This document shows positions 42,324 to 54,505 of a stretch of 64,000 nt of DNA, in pieces; position 1 is the stretch's first letter, and each line of letters opens with the position of its first letter. The notes beneath the pieces were generated by a model. The model was given only the letters and a program-made list of their open reading frames with translations. It was not told the DNA's origin and made no database searches. Location of the stretch: positions 29,618,626-29,682,625 of the forward strand of contig OY855906.1 of the NCBI GenBank assembly GCA_963693305.1, in the 5' to 3' direction. The translations under genes and the position numbers were made by a program. The stretch is from Meandrina meandrites (Eukaryota; Cnidaria; Anthozoa; Scleractinia; Meandrinidae).

Positions 42324-45310
42324 GTAAGAGCGTTTTTAATTTTTGGTATAATTTTTTGGGTATAGTCAAGGGACCTTTCAAAAAGGCCTGTTAAGAAAAA
42401 GTGAATATATCCTTGATGACTGTCGAAAGACTCAAGAGACATGATTCATGCAGCCAGTACAAAATATTGCTCAAAACAGCCATTTTACCCGAAGCGACCC
42501 AGCGACTAATCACGACATTGAAATTGATAAATTGTTACCTGGAAAAAATCTGTGTAGCCTGCGAATACAGCCGTCTCTCATTCGCTCCCGCTACTACGTA
42601 CGAAACGCGAAGAGAGACGTCTGCGATTCACGGCCAAAAATTCCATACTGATGACGTTGACCTCTAATTAGATTTCCGGAATACAACAACAACACACGCA
42701 ATTGGTCTCGCATAATTAATGTCTTCATTTTCAGTTGCCCATTGCTAGCTCACTGCTCGAAGAATAGATTCATTGAACAATTATTCATTGAACACAAACA
42801 CTTTCAAGGCAGTCAAGGACGCATAAACAGCGGACAACTTGGTCACGAAAATCCCTATACGAGTTGCACATTAGCTAAGATTTGAAAAACGAAGCTGTGA
42901 AATCACTAAATGTTTCACCAATAAAACCCACGGGTGTCAAAATTTATCTAAATGTTTTGAAACTGGCTGCAGTGGCGCATCCTTTCTGAACGTCTTTGAG
43001 ATCGTTCATGAAGCACTCTTTCCTTAGTCTTCCAATAAGGTATGAAGTGAGAAATCAGAGAAATGTTGTAAGTTATTGCTCCGGTGTATCTTCATAATCC
43101 TGCCGCACCCGGTGTACTTTTGGTCCACAATAACACCCGGCGTTGACGGCGTTATATTTCACATACATTATGCAAATTACCTAGTTGACCAATCAGCGCT
43201 CCTGTCCGGATTCCGGACAGATTTACGTCATCAGTATGGAATTTTTGGCCGTGAATCGTAGACGTCTCTCTTCGCGTTTCGCACGTAGTAGCGGGGGCGA
43301 ATGAGAGGCGGCTGTATTCGCAGGCTAAAATCTGTGCTGCTCTTCCTTATTATCAACTGCTCCGACTGACTAGAATCAAATGCTCCGACTGCCAAGCCTT
43401 CATTAAAGAGACTGGTAGAAACCTCAACACGAGACTGATTGAACACAAACGAGCGACTAGAAATGGTGATGTAAACAATCACATTTCTGAACACCGCCGA
43501 CTTACTAATCACAAAATCGACTTTGGACTCTGCTGAATGTTTAACCTACAGAACGAATTATTTTCAACGACTGACTCTAGAAAGCCGGTACACAAACTTA
43601 GAACAAACGCTTATCAACAAGATGTCAACAAGTACTGGCACTTCATAAACGACTAATTAACGACATAAACAAAACAAAAAAAAAACGAACAGACCACAAA
43701 CAGAACGATTTAATTTGACTAACAATAGACGGATCGAAACTGACCAATTACTATTGACGGTCTTAACACGGCTCTTACAGCCAATAACATCAAGGCTAAA
43801 CTGACCAATCAGTTCAACGGACTGATAACAGACTTATAACATCATCGACTGGCAACAACTTTTCACTTGACTCTGAATATGACTTCCGTACGGGTTGTCG
43901 AAATCCATCAGTCATTCTTCTCCGAACTACTCTCACCCGGACGATCACACTATACGAACTACTGATACTCCTGGGTTCAAACCATTTACTATGTTACCTT
44001 CCTTATTATCTCGCTCGAATTTCAGAACACCTGCCTGGACAACCCATGTAGCAACGATGCCGTATGCCAGGTAGGATTTGGTGACAAAGGGTACCGCTGT
44101 GTGTGTACTCAAGGATATCATGGGGATCATTGTGAACTGGGTAAGGAATATTTACAAAACTGTTGATTTGTTTCCTTTTTTTTTTCTTCCAGTTACAAAT
44201 TTGATTGTTTCGAGATCTTCAAAGAACGTAAAACGATAGGTTGGCTACTACATGAAGTTCACCAAACAAGTTTTGTCTAAGACCGTCTTAGATCTCTTCA
44301 GCTGAACGTCATACAATATTTCAATAGATCCCTTATTTTGCAACGCATGAAAAATAAGCCCTCGACACCAGGGCATGGTTGCATAAAGCAACTTAAGATT
44401 AGATGGGATTTTGTGCCATTGTTTGCTGTGTTCCCAAGTATTTTTTCGCACCGATATTGTGTTTTCCATACACTTTTGTCCACCTTCGGCTCATTAATCC
44501 AGAATTATATACAAGAAGACATTCCGAAACACAGGGAATGGTTGCAGAAAATCCCACTTTATATTAAGTTGCTTTATGCAACCGGGCGGGCTTCTTATGC
44601 ATAAACAAAGGCCCTGGAACAATCTCAAGACGTAACTAGTCTTGTAAATTGCATATGCAGATCATTGTGTCGAAAGTAAATTCAAAATAAATTTCTTTTA
44701 TAGTTAATTGCAATACTTTCTTAGTTTCGTCAAGCAAAATCTTACAAAATTGTCTCAGTAAGTTATGAAAAAAGAGGAAACCCCAACTAAAATACCTGAA
44801 AGGTCCACTATAATCAATTTCTGTGGCTGGGTATATAAGCTGACACAGAAACGATATTAAACATTTTATATTAATATAATAAGAAACCAACCTGTTTTTG
44901 GTAAAGTTCTGTTTCAGTGTCTACCCTCATGGATCTCGTTTGAAGGGTCATGCTACAAAATTTTCACAGAAGAAAATGACTGGAACAACTCCAAGGCGTT
45001 CTGCCATGTTAACGGTGCCCAGTTGATAAAGATCGAAACCGCTGAAGAAAACGATTTCATTAACGGAGAGTTTCCAGCAGGCAATAAGGAATACTGGATT
45101 GGACTAACGGATGCCGAAGCTGAGAATGTCTGGAAGTGGTCTGACGGAACTGAACAGACAGGGTACACCAACTGGTTTAGTGGTCAACCAAACAACATCA
45201 GGAACCAGGATTGTGTTGCAATGAGGAAAGGACAATTTGCGAAAGCTTTTGACGGAGAGTGGCTTGACTTTGACTGCTCCCACATGAAAAGGTTTATTTG
45301 TGAAATGTAA
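42061..45310 (+). CDS. Gene C: PAN-EGF-C-type lectin protein, short form (5' exon not found)
   Basis: Exons 42061-42323 (PAN), 44026-44140 (EGF) and 44907-45310 (lectin) join in frame, 260 codons including the stop after two split-codon bases. This is the likely ancestral plan of the family, without EGF-CA modules. The product should be secreted or surface-bound and carbohydrate- or protein-binding. The signal exon is missing from the annotation: in gene B it lies about 2 kb upstream, so 39.6-42.0 kb is the place to look. Intron 2 carries a dead PAN exon, a MITE and a Penelope-like remnant. The lectin acceptor is AAAG at 44906, since the nearer TTTCAG would put a stop in frame after the EGF exon. 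Confidence 0.78.
42414..42554 (+). pseudogene. Dead second PAN exon in gene C intron 2, split by a MITE
   Basis: It begins GATGACTGTCGA (DDCR) like the other PAN exons and later, in another frame, gives INCYLEKIC. Stops and shifts break it. A 773-bp MITE sits within the LEKIC region; the exon resumes at 43328 with the duplicated AAATCTGTG and then GCTGCT, before fading into the Penelope-like remnant. Confidence 0.7.
42555..43327. mobile_element. MITE with ~102-bp terminal inverted repeats and 9-bp target duplication
   Basis: The left arm 42555-42656 (TAGCCTGCGAATACAGCCG...) and right arm 43226-43327 are inverted copies with few differences. AAATCTGTG flanks both sides (42546-42554, 43328-43336). 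Long TIRs and a 9-bp duplication fit Mutator-like elements. The core holds no transposase. Confidence 0.82.
43355..43965 (+). mobile_element. Penelope-like element remnant (GIY-YIG endonuclease end)
   Basis: The frame reads CSDCQAFIKETGRNLNTRL then EHKRATRNGDVNNHISEH, the conserved end of the Penelope-type GIY-YIG domain, interrupted by stops. The following sequence (to the ACTCTCACCCGGACGATCAC stretch) resembles coral Penelope 3' regions from memory. Confidence 0.75.
44026..44140 (+). CDS. Gene C exon: EGF domain
   Basis: 115 nt, phase 0 in and 1 out. NTCLDNPCSNDAVC to YHGDHCELG, matching the plain EGF exon of genes A, B and D. Confidence 0.9.
44907..45310 (+). CDS. Gene C exon: C-type lectin-like domain and stop
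   Basis: VLFQCLPSW start, EYWIGLTD, WKWSDGTEQTGYTNW, GQPNN, WLDFDC (WND-like), ends FICEM-stop. A QPN-type triplet leaves sugar specificity open. Confidence 0.9.
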
Positions 45311-46617
45311 TGAAGGTGGAAACCTATGGAAACGTATGCATGTTAACTGCATATTAACAATGAAATATTTAGTACTAAGTCTAGATATGCATGGTGTGTG
45401 GATGACCATCAATAAGCTAGTGTGCTGACTTTACTCTTCAAGGTTCCATGTACTTTGATTCGTCTTTTTTTTTTTTCTGCGCAAGGGCCAAGTTGCTTTA
45501 AGTGTTTAGGAAATTATATTCGACACCGTTGTGACGTCTTAACCACCAGGGCAATTTGATTACTAATTTATCTTGAAGGGCAATCTCTAATCCAACCACT
45601 TAAGGTATCAAGTTATCTTTGTGTTATTGTTCTATTAAATTTGGTGGTCGATGCCACTTACCACGCTCCTGGGGCTTATCTCAAGGACACTCATGTAAGA
45701 TATTATTCGTATCTCTGAAAACAAGATCACCGCTGATTAAGAAAACAAAATATGCCTTGAAAGTGATACTGGTCAACATTCCAATTGCTACTACCCATTG
45801 CTCCTTTATGGAACATATGCCCTCTACAATCCTCCTCCACCATCCCGATACTGGGATTGCTGTTTCTTTATTTTGTCACTCCGCCATTGAGACCCTATTG
45901 CCGAAGGTTTTGATCAGTTGACTAACTCCAGTTACTCGGCCTTTTTGTCCTTCTCTTTCTTGGTGATTTCCATGAGAAAGCTTCCTTGTCTACGTTTTAA
46001 CGCGATCTGCTAAGAACATTCCCGGTCTTGACGATGGCCTTAAAGTTGCATTGTCAAACATTGCTGACAGTGCCGGGTGTAAGCAGTGACTTATCTTCTC
46101 AGCAACTGTGATTTGGTTGGCCTTTTTCTTAACTATAAATACGTAAAAGAGCAAGGGTAGGTTGTGTTAAATCGGCCTAAAAAGAAATGACTTTTTGGCG
46201 AAATGCATGCACGCACGACACGTCTTTGCTTACAACATGCACATTTCCAAAATACAGATAACACTGTCTGGTTTATGACACATAAATAAATAACATGTGT
46301 AGCTCAATAGCGATGAAGCGGGTTACACAAATTGCTCCTATTCTATTTAGAAGTTTTGTTTGGAACACATTTTTCACGCTCACGCTAAATTAGAATAACG
46401 AGTTATTGACAAAAAACAGTGGAAAATGTAGTAAAACGTTTATTCCATTCGTAGCGGCACAAACCTCCATTTTTTTTCTGCCTTCAATAGAGGCAGCTGC
46501 AACTCATAGTGAATGTGTTGTTTAACAAGTAGGGGGAGGGGTCTGTCAAGTCACGAATAAACCAAAACGTCCATTAGCAGTGTAAACAAAATAATACGAC
46601 ATAATATACAACTATTC
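45311..46617. other. No gene recognised downstream of gene C
   Basis: 3' UTR and intergenic DNA. A 100-codon frame (45619-45921) has no recognised domain. Confidence 0.5.
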
Positions 46618-46781
46618 CAATAGACCGTATTCGTATTCTCGGTTTTGTATTGAGGCTAATGCGGGGCGGATATTGTCAAAAAGAGCTTCATGAGATTTGC
46701 AATGAAAATATTCACCACATTAGTCTCAAATGTAATCTACTTCCAGTTTAATCTGACCGAGAATACGAATATTGTCTATTG
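46618..46781. mobile_element. 164-bp MITE with 25-bp inverted ends
   Basis: CAATAGACCGTATTCGTATT at the left and its near complement ending ATACGAATATTGTCTATTG at the right; two mismatches over 25 bases. No coding content. Confidence 0.8.
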
Positions 46782-46886
46782 ATTGTCGGATCAATGCTTC
46801 AAGCTTACGCGGCAAGAACGAAAAGTAATGTGGGAAGAAGTTTAGAAATGCTGCACGCGCTGAATGCTTCTTAGATAATCAACAAT

Positions 46887-46981
46887 TATTCCACGAGCCC
46901 GTGTTGGATATGAGGTGGTAGAAAGCCAATGGGGCGCGAAGCGCCGAGTTGGCATCATATCCAACAAGCGTGAGTGAAATA
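46887..46981. mobile_element. ~95-bp MITE with imperfect inverted repeats
   Basis: TATTCCACGAGCCCGTGTTG and GGATATGA at the left mirror TCATATCC and AACAAGCGTGAGTGAAATA at the right, around a GGCGCGAAGCGCC core. Confidence 0.65.
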
Positions 46982-48449
46982 TTTATTCTTTTTATTTAAA
47001 GCACCCAAAGAATCGCATTATTTGAGCTTTCCTGCTGTTCTCGCTGAAACGTACACCTACCATATTCGTGGTCCATGGTATATGAGCACATTATGGTCCA
47101 TTATAGCATGGCCTGTAAACCAATCAAGACTCAGGAATCGCAATATGCCATGGGTGGTTTTTAATAACTTTTTTGTTCTCTTCAGAAATGTGGAGCAAGG
47201 TACCTGTTTACTGAATTTATCATAAAATAATTTTTCAAACTTGAAACCACGTAACGATGAAAGTGAAGCTACAGAAGGTCTCATGCATGAGAGGAAAAAC
47301 AAATACCTCACATGCAGTAATACGAACTTGCAGCTTTCCCCTACACCGATATATGAATAGCCAGACCACCATTCAGTCTTATCGCGTAGACTTGTAACGC
47401 TTATAGCAGACAATTCACGTTAATTAAAATGGCTGTATAGTGGCAATACGCTGTGTAATCCTTATAAATTGATGTCAGGAGGCACTCGAATATGTTTAAT
47501 TAAAAAAAGCAAGCCAGATTGCTATGGTTTCGTTTTTCCTGAATTTTTCTCATCTCTCATTTCTCTTAACGTCTTCTATTACTTTCTTTCTTTTATAATG
47601 GTCACATCTTGTTATTTTGCACCTTGGTCAGTACAAAATGTATCACTGTTCTTGACAGTGAGAAGATCGGAGTATGTTTACACCTGTTTCTACACTTGGC
47701 ACGTTATTGACAGAGTGCTGTAATTAAATTCATTTCCATGCAAGCGTAAGGTTTTCTCAGTTCATAACAGATTTATTATAAATTATATTCATTACTTTTC
47801 CAAAATAATTGTGTAAAGACATAATGGTTTAGACTACTGAATCAGTCAACATATTTGAAACCAGTCAATTGAAGCATTGCGTTTCCTTTTCCTAACGTAA
47901 GACTAAAATATTAATCATAATATCAAGAAAAAAAGTTGTAACTCTTCCACCGTGTGGACAAATGGTGTTCTTAAATACCTCACGGTAGGTTTTAAAAGCA
48001 GAAAGACACCACCTCTATTTTCATTCGCTAATTGAAAAAAAAAAAAAAAGAAAGAAAGAAACACAACCTCTATTATTTATTAGCCCCAGGGGCATTTATA
48101 TGACCTGTTATTTATTGTTTTAAGAACCAATGGAGTAACTCGTTCTGAGAGGAAGTGGGCGATCCTTTAAAAGGGAGGTGAAATCTACATCCTTCCAAAT
48201 TAGCCGTGCTTGTATATTTATTTATCAATAGTGCCCGACTCTGACTTCCACATTTGATATTTGGCATTCTAAACACAATAAGTCGTTTCATGTTTTTAAT
48301 ATTACAGTCGCCCGATATTCGTGATAAATGGTTAAACATAAGGGGTGGACCTTATTTTGAGGGACTTTAAAATAAGTTCGATTTACGCTAAATTAAGTTG
48401 CATGCTTAATAACACCAATGTAGTCAATGTTGATTTTAATATCCCTTAA
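46982..48449. other. No gene recognised
   Basis: AT-rich intergenic DNA between genes C and D; short frames only. The gene D signal exon could lie in this stretch or the next but was not identified. Confidence 0.45.
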
Positions 48450-48624
48450 TTAAGGGCGATTTACACGGAACTACTTTCTCACGTGCGACAAGCTTAAACC
48501 ATGCTGTAACACCAATCGCGTCGTGTGAATGGCCCTATGCAAGATAAATTGTCCTAAATCATGTCGTAGGCCTGTCGTAAGCTTCTCCCATGCGTAAAAG
48601 TCGCACCGTGTAAATCACCCTTAA
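48450..48624. mobile_element. piggyBac-type MITE with TTAA target duplication
   Basis: TTAA (48450-48453), then GGGCGATTTACACGG; the right end is CCGTGTAAATCACCC then TTAA (48621-48624). The 15-bp TIRs differ at one base. 167 bp, non-coding. Confidence 0.82.
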
Positions 48625-49382
48625 TTTAAAGTTAGAGCACCGAAAAGAGCTATAATTTAAACATCATTTCACAACAAACGGCGTGGCCCACGCGCTTGCT
48701 CGTCTTTTCATCCTGTAAGAAGAAAAGAAGAACGAATTCCACAATATTGGGCTGCTGTCTTTAGATAAAGATTTTACTGTTTTCCTTGGCACAAAGAACA
48801 TATATTTCGACAAATGTGAAATAAAATTTTGCACTGGTCAATGGTGAGTTTTTGAAACGTTTTTGAAACTGTCGATATTTAATTAAATTGTTTAAATAGT
48901 GAGATACACATGCAAGTAATTGAGCGTGTAAAACAGAAGTATATAACAATTGCAATAACGTTGTCATATTTAAAAAAAATAAATAAATAAAAAGGCCATA
49001 AAGGAAATATAATCATAGCTGGAAGCTCATGAGTTTATATCTGTAAACATACTAATCCCGTTTCAAGGTTAATTTGAGGCGTTTCGAGGTCGTTTCTTCG
49101 GTCGAATTTCAAACATATTGTTGTAATACCTAATGAATCCCTTTTTGCCTTTTTTTTTTTTTTTCATTTTGCTCTCTTTTATGACCTTATTGTAATAACG
49201 GGCACATAGCCAAGAGTACATAGTAATAATAATAAAAATAATAATGATAACAATAATAATAATATCAGTAAAGGGGGGTACTCTTTTGTTATAGCAACTG
49301 TCAACAGTGCACTATGACATATTTATAATCTTTTACTTGGGGTCGCAGCTAAAACAATATTTGTACAATTTATTTCTCCTAG
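48625..49382. other. No gene recognised upstream of gene D
   Basis: AT-rich; an irregular AAT/AAC-rich stretch at 49222-49264. Confidence 0.5.
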
Positions 49383-49641
49383 ATGACTGTCAAAATATTC
49401 AATTCGTGAGGCCAGTAGAAAATATGGCTCTTGAGAATCACGTCATCCGGAGCGACCGAGTAGTGAACGAGGACATTTGCCAACTAAACTGCTATCTGGA
49501 ACCAAACTGGGTGTCCTACTGTACAACTTTGGGCCACTGGACGATGGAACATTTGCGTGCGAATTAAGTGACAGTAACCACCAGGGAATGTCTTCGAGTG
49601 ATCTGAGAGCTAGAGACGGGTTTATATACAGTACAATCGTG
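49383..49641 (+). pseudogene. Gene D PAN-like exon with frameshift
   Basis: Starts DDCQNIQF after CTCCTAG. The first half reads CQLNCYLEPNWVS; the second (YNFGPLDDGTFACELSDSN) is in another frame. Donor GTG|GTAAAT. Confidence 0.75.
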
Positions 49642-49750
49642 GTAAATGATTTCTTTCACAAAGTATACAGTAAACATAACAACATAACCTGCATTTCGTT
49701 TTCGTGAAGTTTAGTGCCCTGTGCTTCCTAATCCAGTGCTTGAATTTCAG

Positions 49751-49868
49751 CACTATGCCTGCCTGAGCAGTCCATGCACCAGTAACGCTACCTGCCAAGC
49801 AGGATTTGGTGACAAAGGGTACCGCTGTGTGTGTCCTAAAGGATACCATGGGGATCAATGTGATTTGG
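49751..49868 (+). CDS. Gene D exon: EGF domain (intact)
   Basis: 118 nt, phase 0 in and 1 out. HYACLSSPCTSNATC to YHGDQCDLG with GT/AG borders. Confidence 0.8.
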
Positions 49869-49959
49869 GTAAGGGAAAGCTAATCAATTAAATAATCCCT
49901 TAATTGTTTCATCTCATTCTGACCTTAAGCATCGAATTGACTTGGCTCTCTTTTAATGT

Positions 49960-50194
49960 GACTGTAAAGTAAGTTAAGTCTGCATGCGAGCCTAGTGGCC
50001 CATCAGGCCGGAACTTATGCCGGTTTCCGTGGCATGAAGCAACTAGGAGTCTTTCTACTCCCCCCTGGATGGGATGCTAATCCATCCAGGTTAATTACCC
50101 CTAGCAGTAAATTCGCGGATACCCGACCAGGGCTCAAACCCGGACCGCCCGATCCGGACTCCAGCGCACTAACCATTAGGCCACCGCGCCTCCC
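49960..50194 (-). mobile_element. tRNA-derived SINE
   Basis: On the minus strand it starts GGGAGGCGCGGTGGCCTAATGG (A box GTGGCCTAATGGTTAG) followed by GGTCCGGGTTTGAGCCCTGG (B box), then a body with GGGGGGAGTAGAAAGACTCC and a GCAGACTTAACTTACTTTAC 3' end. Type II tRNA-promoter SINEs have this layout. It lies in the EGF-lectin intron of gene D. Confidence 0.82.
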
Positions 50195-50552
50195 ATTTTG
50201 TGACAACCATGTGGCTTTTTTATGCGCTACTGTCTGAAGTATTTGCTCTTGACAGAAATAAAAAAAAAATCGCATCCATTTAACTATTATCTTTTATGCA
50301 ACACTCTGAAAAATGCTCATTATCACGTGACACTCCACGAAAGTACTTTTACAAACACAATAGTCGGCACTAAAAATAAAGTCTTTTAACCATAAAATCA
50401 CACACCGGGGCGCATCATTTACATTCTCCAAGCGCGTTCTCCATTTTTAGTTTGAATTGCAAAATCGTTCGTACCAACGAACTTGGCATACGTGGACAAC
50501 CGTTTTTCCTAACAAATGATATATATAAAAAAAGTATTAAAACAAACCAATC

Positions 50553-50960
50553 TGTTTTTGTTCGTGGATCGCTTTTGAAGGGTCATGCTACAAACTCTTC
50601 ACCGACGAAAAAGACTGGAACAGCGCCAAAGTATTCTGCAATGACAATGGTGCCCAGCTGGTGAAGATCGAAACCGCTGACGAAAACGATTTCATAAACG
50701 AAAAGTTTCTTGCAGATTCGACAGATTACTGGATTGGACTAACGGATGCTGACACTGAAAATGACTGGAAGTGGTCGGACGGGACTGAACTGACAGGATA
50801 CACCAACTGGATGTCTAATCAGCCAAATGATTACAACAACCAGGATTGCGGTGGAATAAGAAAGGGGCATTTTTTTAGTAAGGACTATGACGGGGAGTGG
50901 CACGACGATACATGCTCTGCAGCGAAAGAGAAAGGGTTTATTTGCGAAATGCAATCTTAA
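50553..50960 (+). pseudogene. Gene D lectin exon without splice acceptor
   Basis: [51 protein letters not shown], ends ICEMQS-stop. The domain frame is intact; the 5' border is lost. Confidence 0.8.
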
Positions 50961-53529
50961 CTACGCTTTCATTTTCAGTTTCATTGTCAGAAAACTTCAC
51001 TAAGGAAAGTTTCAAGGAACAGTGTCACGGCATATCGAGTTATCTATGCGATGTAAAAATTACTTTCAATTAAGCGAATGAAACTTCAAAATAATAATGG
51101 TTACTTAGTTAGAGCACCAGCAAAGAAATAATGATAAATTAAATCTTAAGGTGGCAATGACGATTAAGAATAAGACGGATCATGAACAAACGACATACTT
51201 GAAAACGTGAGGTGTTTTTTTTTTTTTTTTTTTCAAAACAGCTCCTTTACAGTGCGATGCGACTTACCGTACCGTCGCCACCCAACACACAAAGCGCAAA
51301 TTAGTTTGACGGATCCGCCTCTTGTTACTCAAACGCTGAATTTCTGCTTGTAAATTAATGTCGTTTGTGTGCAATCAAAGAGGTTTCCTCTTCTTTTTCT
51401 TTCAGTGTCTATTTAATGTAACCAGTAATTGAAAAGATGGTTCAGTTAATTTTGTTTCAAAATTTGACGGCGTTGCCACATTTCGTGCTCACAAATACTC
51501 CAGTACGCGATCAGCTGTCGCTGCAGCTCATTACGGACATATTGGCATTTGAAAAGTCTATTTGATTAAGCACATTTACTCTGAAGTGTCAGCTGTCTTC
51601 TTGCGTCCAAGCGGAATGATTTTACGAATTCCGTAGTGTCAGCGAGGTTCAGCAAAGAAGCCAAAGCTAGCGTTCTTGTTTTTACCGACTTTCGCTACCG
51701 AGCTTGGTGGAAAATGAACGTGTTGATGTACACAAACCACTCGAGATTAGTTTCGAGACTAAAAACATTGCTTTGAATTAATAAATTCGCGGGTGTTTTT
51801 TAATTCTCTTGGCTTTGAAATCTGTCTGGACACATTGAAACGCTACCAAAAAGGTTTTAGAGGTACATAAAATAAATTTCAGCCCAAGGTTGGATGCGTT
51901 ATGCTTTTTTCTTGATTATTTGGACGATCCTGCTTCAATAATATTGCAATAAGTGCAAATTTGGTCCTTCCACCTTTGATTTCGTCTTTTTTTTTTTGAA
52001 ATACTCCTTTCAAAGAAAAAAAGACAATAAATCACAACAGGTTCAAAACCATTAAACGAGGTGTGACTATCAATCTAAATCTCACGCTGTGATAGGCCAG
52101 TTAATATAACTTTCGAAGAAGTTCAATGGATGGCTACAGTAAGACGAGTCGCACCGTAAACCATGCCTACCTACTGCTTAACAAGTTAAAATACTGGTTT
52201 CCGGGATGGAAAATAAAATAGTGTCATATATAGGCATGCAGATAAAGGAAAAGCTGTTTCAGTCCTAAATCTGGTTGCGTCTTGTTAATTTTTGGCATTC
52301 AATGTTTGTCATGATAAAATAGAGGCATTAATCAACTTTGACGGATCGTTACTACAACTCTCTTTCAGTTGACGCAACAATTATGGTATCAAACAGATGC
52401 CCGATCACTGTTGAACAAGTTGTGATTATTTTCTTGAAATTACAAGTTACCATCGCAGCGGTATAATCTGTTAAAAACACCCTAAAATTTAAGCTTTAAA
52501 TGTCAATAACTCAAAAACAAGTCCGGTGACCCCCATTTTTTTATTATTATTATTATCGAATTGTAATCAACAGGATAAGATGCAACTTTCTGCAGAATTG
52601 TTTTTAAATTTGCCAATAGCTGCATCTTGTATGGCTGATCAAAATTTAATAATAACAAAAAAGTAGCAGATTGGGATACCAAACCCGTTTTTGAGTTAAT
52701 CATTTAGGGCTAAAAACTATGGGTGCATTTAGAAGATTATACTGTTGCTATGGTAACCTATCGTGTCACAAAAATGATAAGAACATGTTCACCAATCATT
52801 GGGCATTTGTTTGACACCATGATTGCAGCATCAACTGATAAAAAGTGTTAATAATGACCCATCAAAATCTAGGTCTTGCAAAGAGCTGGAAACTGTCGCC
52901 ATCCACCTTAACTTGATTTTTTTTCAGTCGTTTTTAAACCGAAAATTGTCAGCTCAAGGGCCTTCGTTGCTAACCATTGTTCAGTGACTTTGTGCTAGTT
53001 GTTTTTACTCCTGTCAAATAACCTTGTATTTGTGATATGTGGCGTTATTATTCTAAGGAAAGCAACCAGAACTACAATTATTATGGATTTTTACAATTCT
53101 GCACAAGGTATCCTTGTGCTTCTGTCCTTAAAACAAGTCAAGACAAATTCGGAATTTAATATCATTATAAAATATTTGTATTTCAGTCAGATAACAATTG
53201 CAATAACTTACAAGATTAAATCTGTTTGTGCGTAACATGTGTTGTGTGATATTAGGTGAATTGAGTATCTGACCTCAAGTGGAACACCGTTTTCTCGAAC
53301 CCTCAATTCCTTCGATCTCGCACGATTGGTGTTGTAAAACCGTGTTGATGATGATTGAGAAGGAGGAGGAGGATTCCTTCAAATCTTCTGATAACTCGAA
53401 CTAAAAGTTATTTGCCGCTTTCTGCCCCATCCTTGACCGGAGTGCCTTGACCGGAGTGAGGTTTTCGACCTCAGGCCAGTTGCTTTGACTCCTATCGGCA
53501 AAAATGTGACAGCTGCTTTTAACCGATTA
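50961..53529. other. No gene recognised
   Basis: Intergenic. The stretch 52470-52720 (around CTCAAAAACAAGTCCGGTGACCC) may be an interspersed repeat. Homopolymer T at 51215-51232. Confidence 0.45.
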
Positions 53530-54505
53530 TGAACTAACCTCAGATACTACCCGAACTCTGATTGGTCAAAAAGGTAAAAAAATCTATGTTTTATTGCACC
53601 GGTAAACTCCCGTTCCCCGACAAGGCAGAACTACGATCGACCCGTAAGGACGAATAATTAATGTTAGTTTAATGTCTTATTTTGATATATCTGATGATTA
53701 AAACAGAGGATATGATTCCTATAAATGATCATAATGAGTATTTATTGAGGGTGGTTCACTACAATGAATTTTGCCGCCCACCGCAGTGGGAACGAAAGAA
53801 CTAAGCGTATTATAGCTAGAGGAAAATAAAACAAAACGCAAAAACAACCATATGAGGAGGAACACAATTAAAGGTTAGGCTTTCACCGGGCTGGTATAAA
53901 AATAATTATACATGGATATCTTTTCATTCAGCATTTACTCTTAAACCTTACTTAAAAAGAAAAAAATAAACCTCAAATTGATCGCGAGGAAAGCTTACTT
54001 GAATTATCTTGATGACAGAAACCCACCCTGTGTCCTTGTACGTGCTTGAATAAATTCTAGTTTTATGCAATTTCAGTACTTTCTGTGAAGTCTGTGATTC
54101 GGCGAAAACGAGGGATTACGTGACAAATAAGTTCGAAATAAAATTTTAGAAGCAGAGTTTCTAAAACTAACCCTTATTCTAAATAACCTCGGCAGCCTGT
54201 GCGGTTTGTAAGCTTGCAAACTTTCCCTGCATTCCTTAGCTTTCGCGATGAATGACTCCGGCCACAGTTTTCTAAATTTCCTCGTAAAAGTAACTTTAAA
54301 TCATTGAATACATTTTCTTCCGTTTACCGTTGCCTTTTCGTTTTCCTTTCTTATGATTTAAACGGACTTTTAAACGTTTTCGTCCAGTAGGTTAGTGGAT
54401 CTTGGTGTGAGCGATCGGTGAAGCTGATGGCTGGCTCGTGATTTTACAAGCTTTTCTCGTGCTCTCCCAACATCCAGCGGGGGTTATTGCGCTGGTAAAC
54501 CCCGA
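53530..54505. repeat. Dispersed repeat, copy 2 (other copy 17744-18425)
   Basis: Longer copy of the repeat; same landmarks in the same orientation. No intact frame is shared between copies. Confidence 0.75.

Larger units (their letters stand above)
49383..50960 (+). pseudogene. Gene D: decaying PAN-EGF-C-type lectin copy
   Basis: It has the same plan as gene C: PAN-like exon 49383-49641, EGF exon 49751-49868, lectin exon to 50960. The PAN exon has about five extra bases near 49516-49520 that shift the frame, and the expected Cys before VS is Trp. The lectin exon lacks its acceptor: relative to gene C about 26 bp carrying the AG is missing just before TCGTGGATCG, and an in-frame TAA stands 12 bases before ICFCSW. 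The EGF exon is intact and the lectin frame itself is unbroken, so decay is recent or an unusual splice is used. A SINE sits in the second intron. Confidence 0.72.

Noticed and set aside
44919..44919. TTTCAG at 44911-44918 as lectin acceptor in gene C
   Set aside because: After the phase-1 EGF exon it would run into TGA within eight codons; the AAAG acceptor at 44906 keeps the frame.
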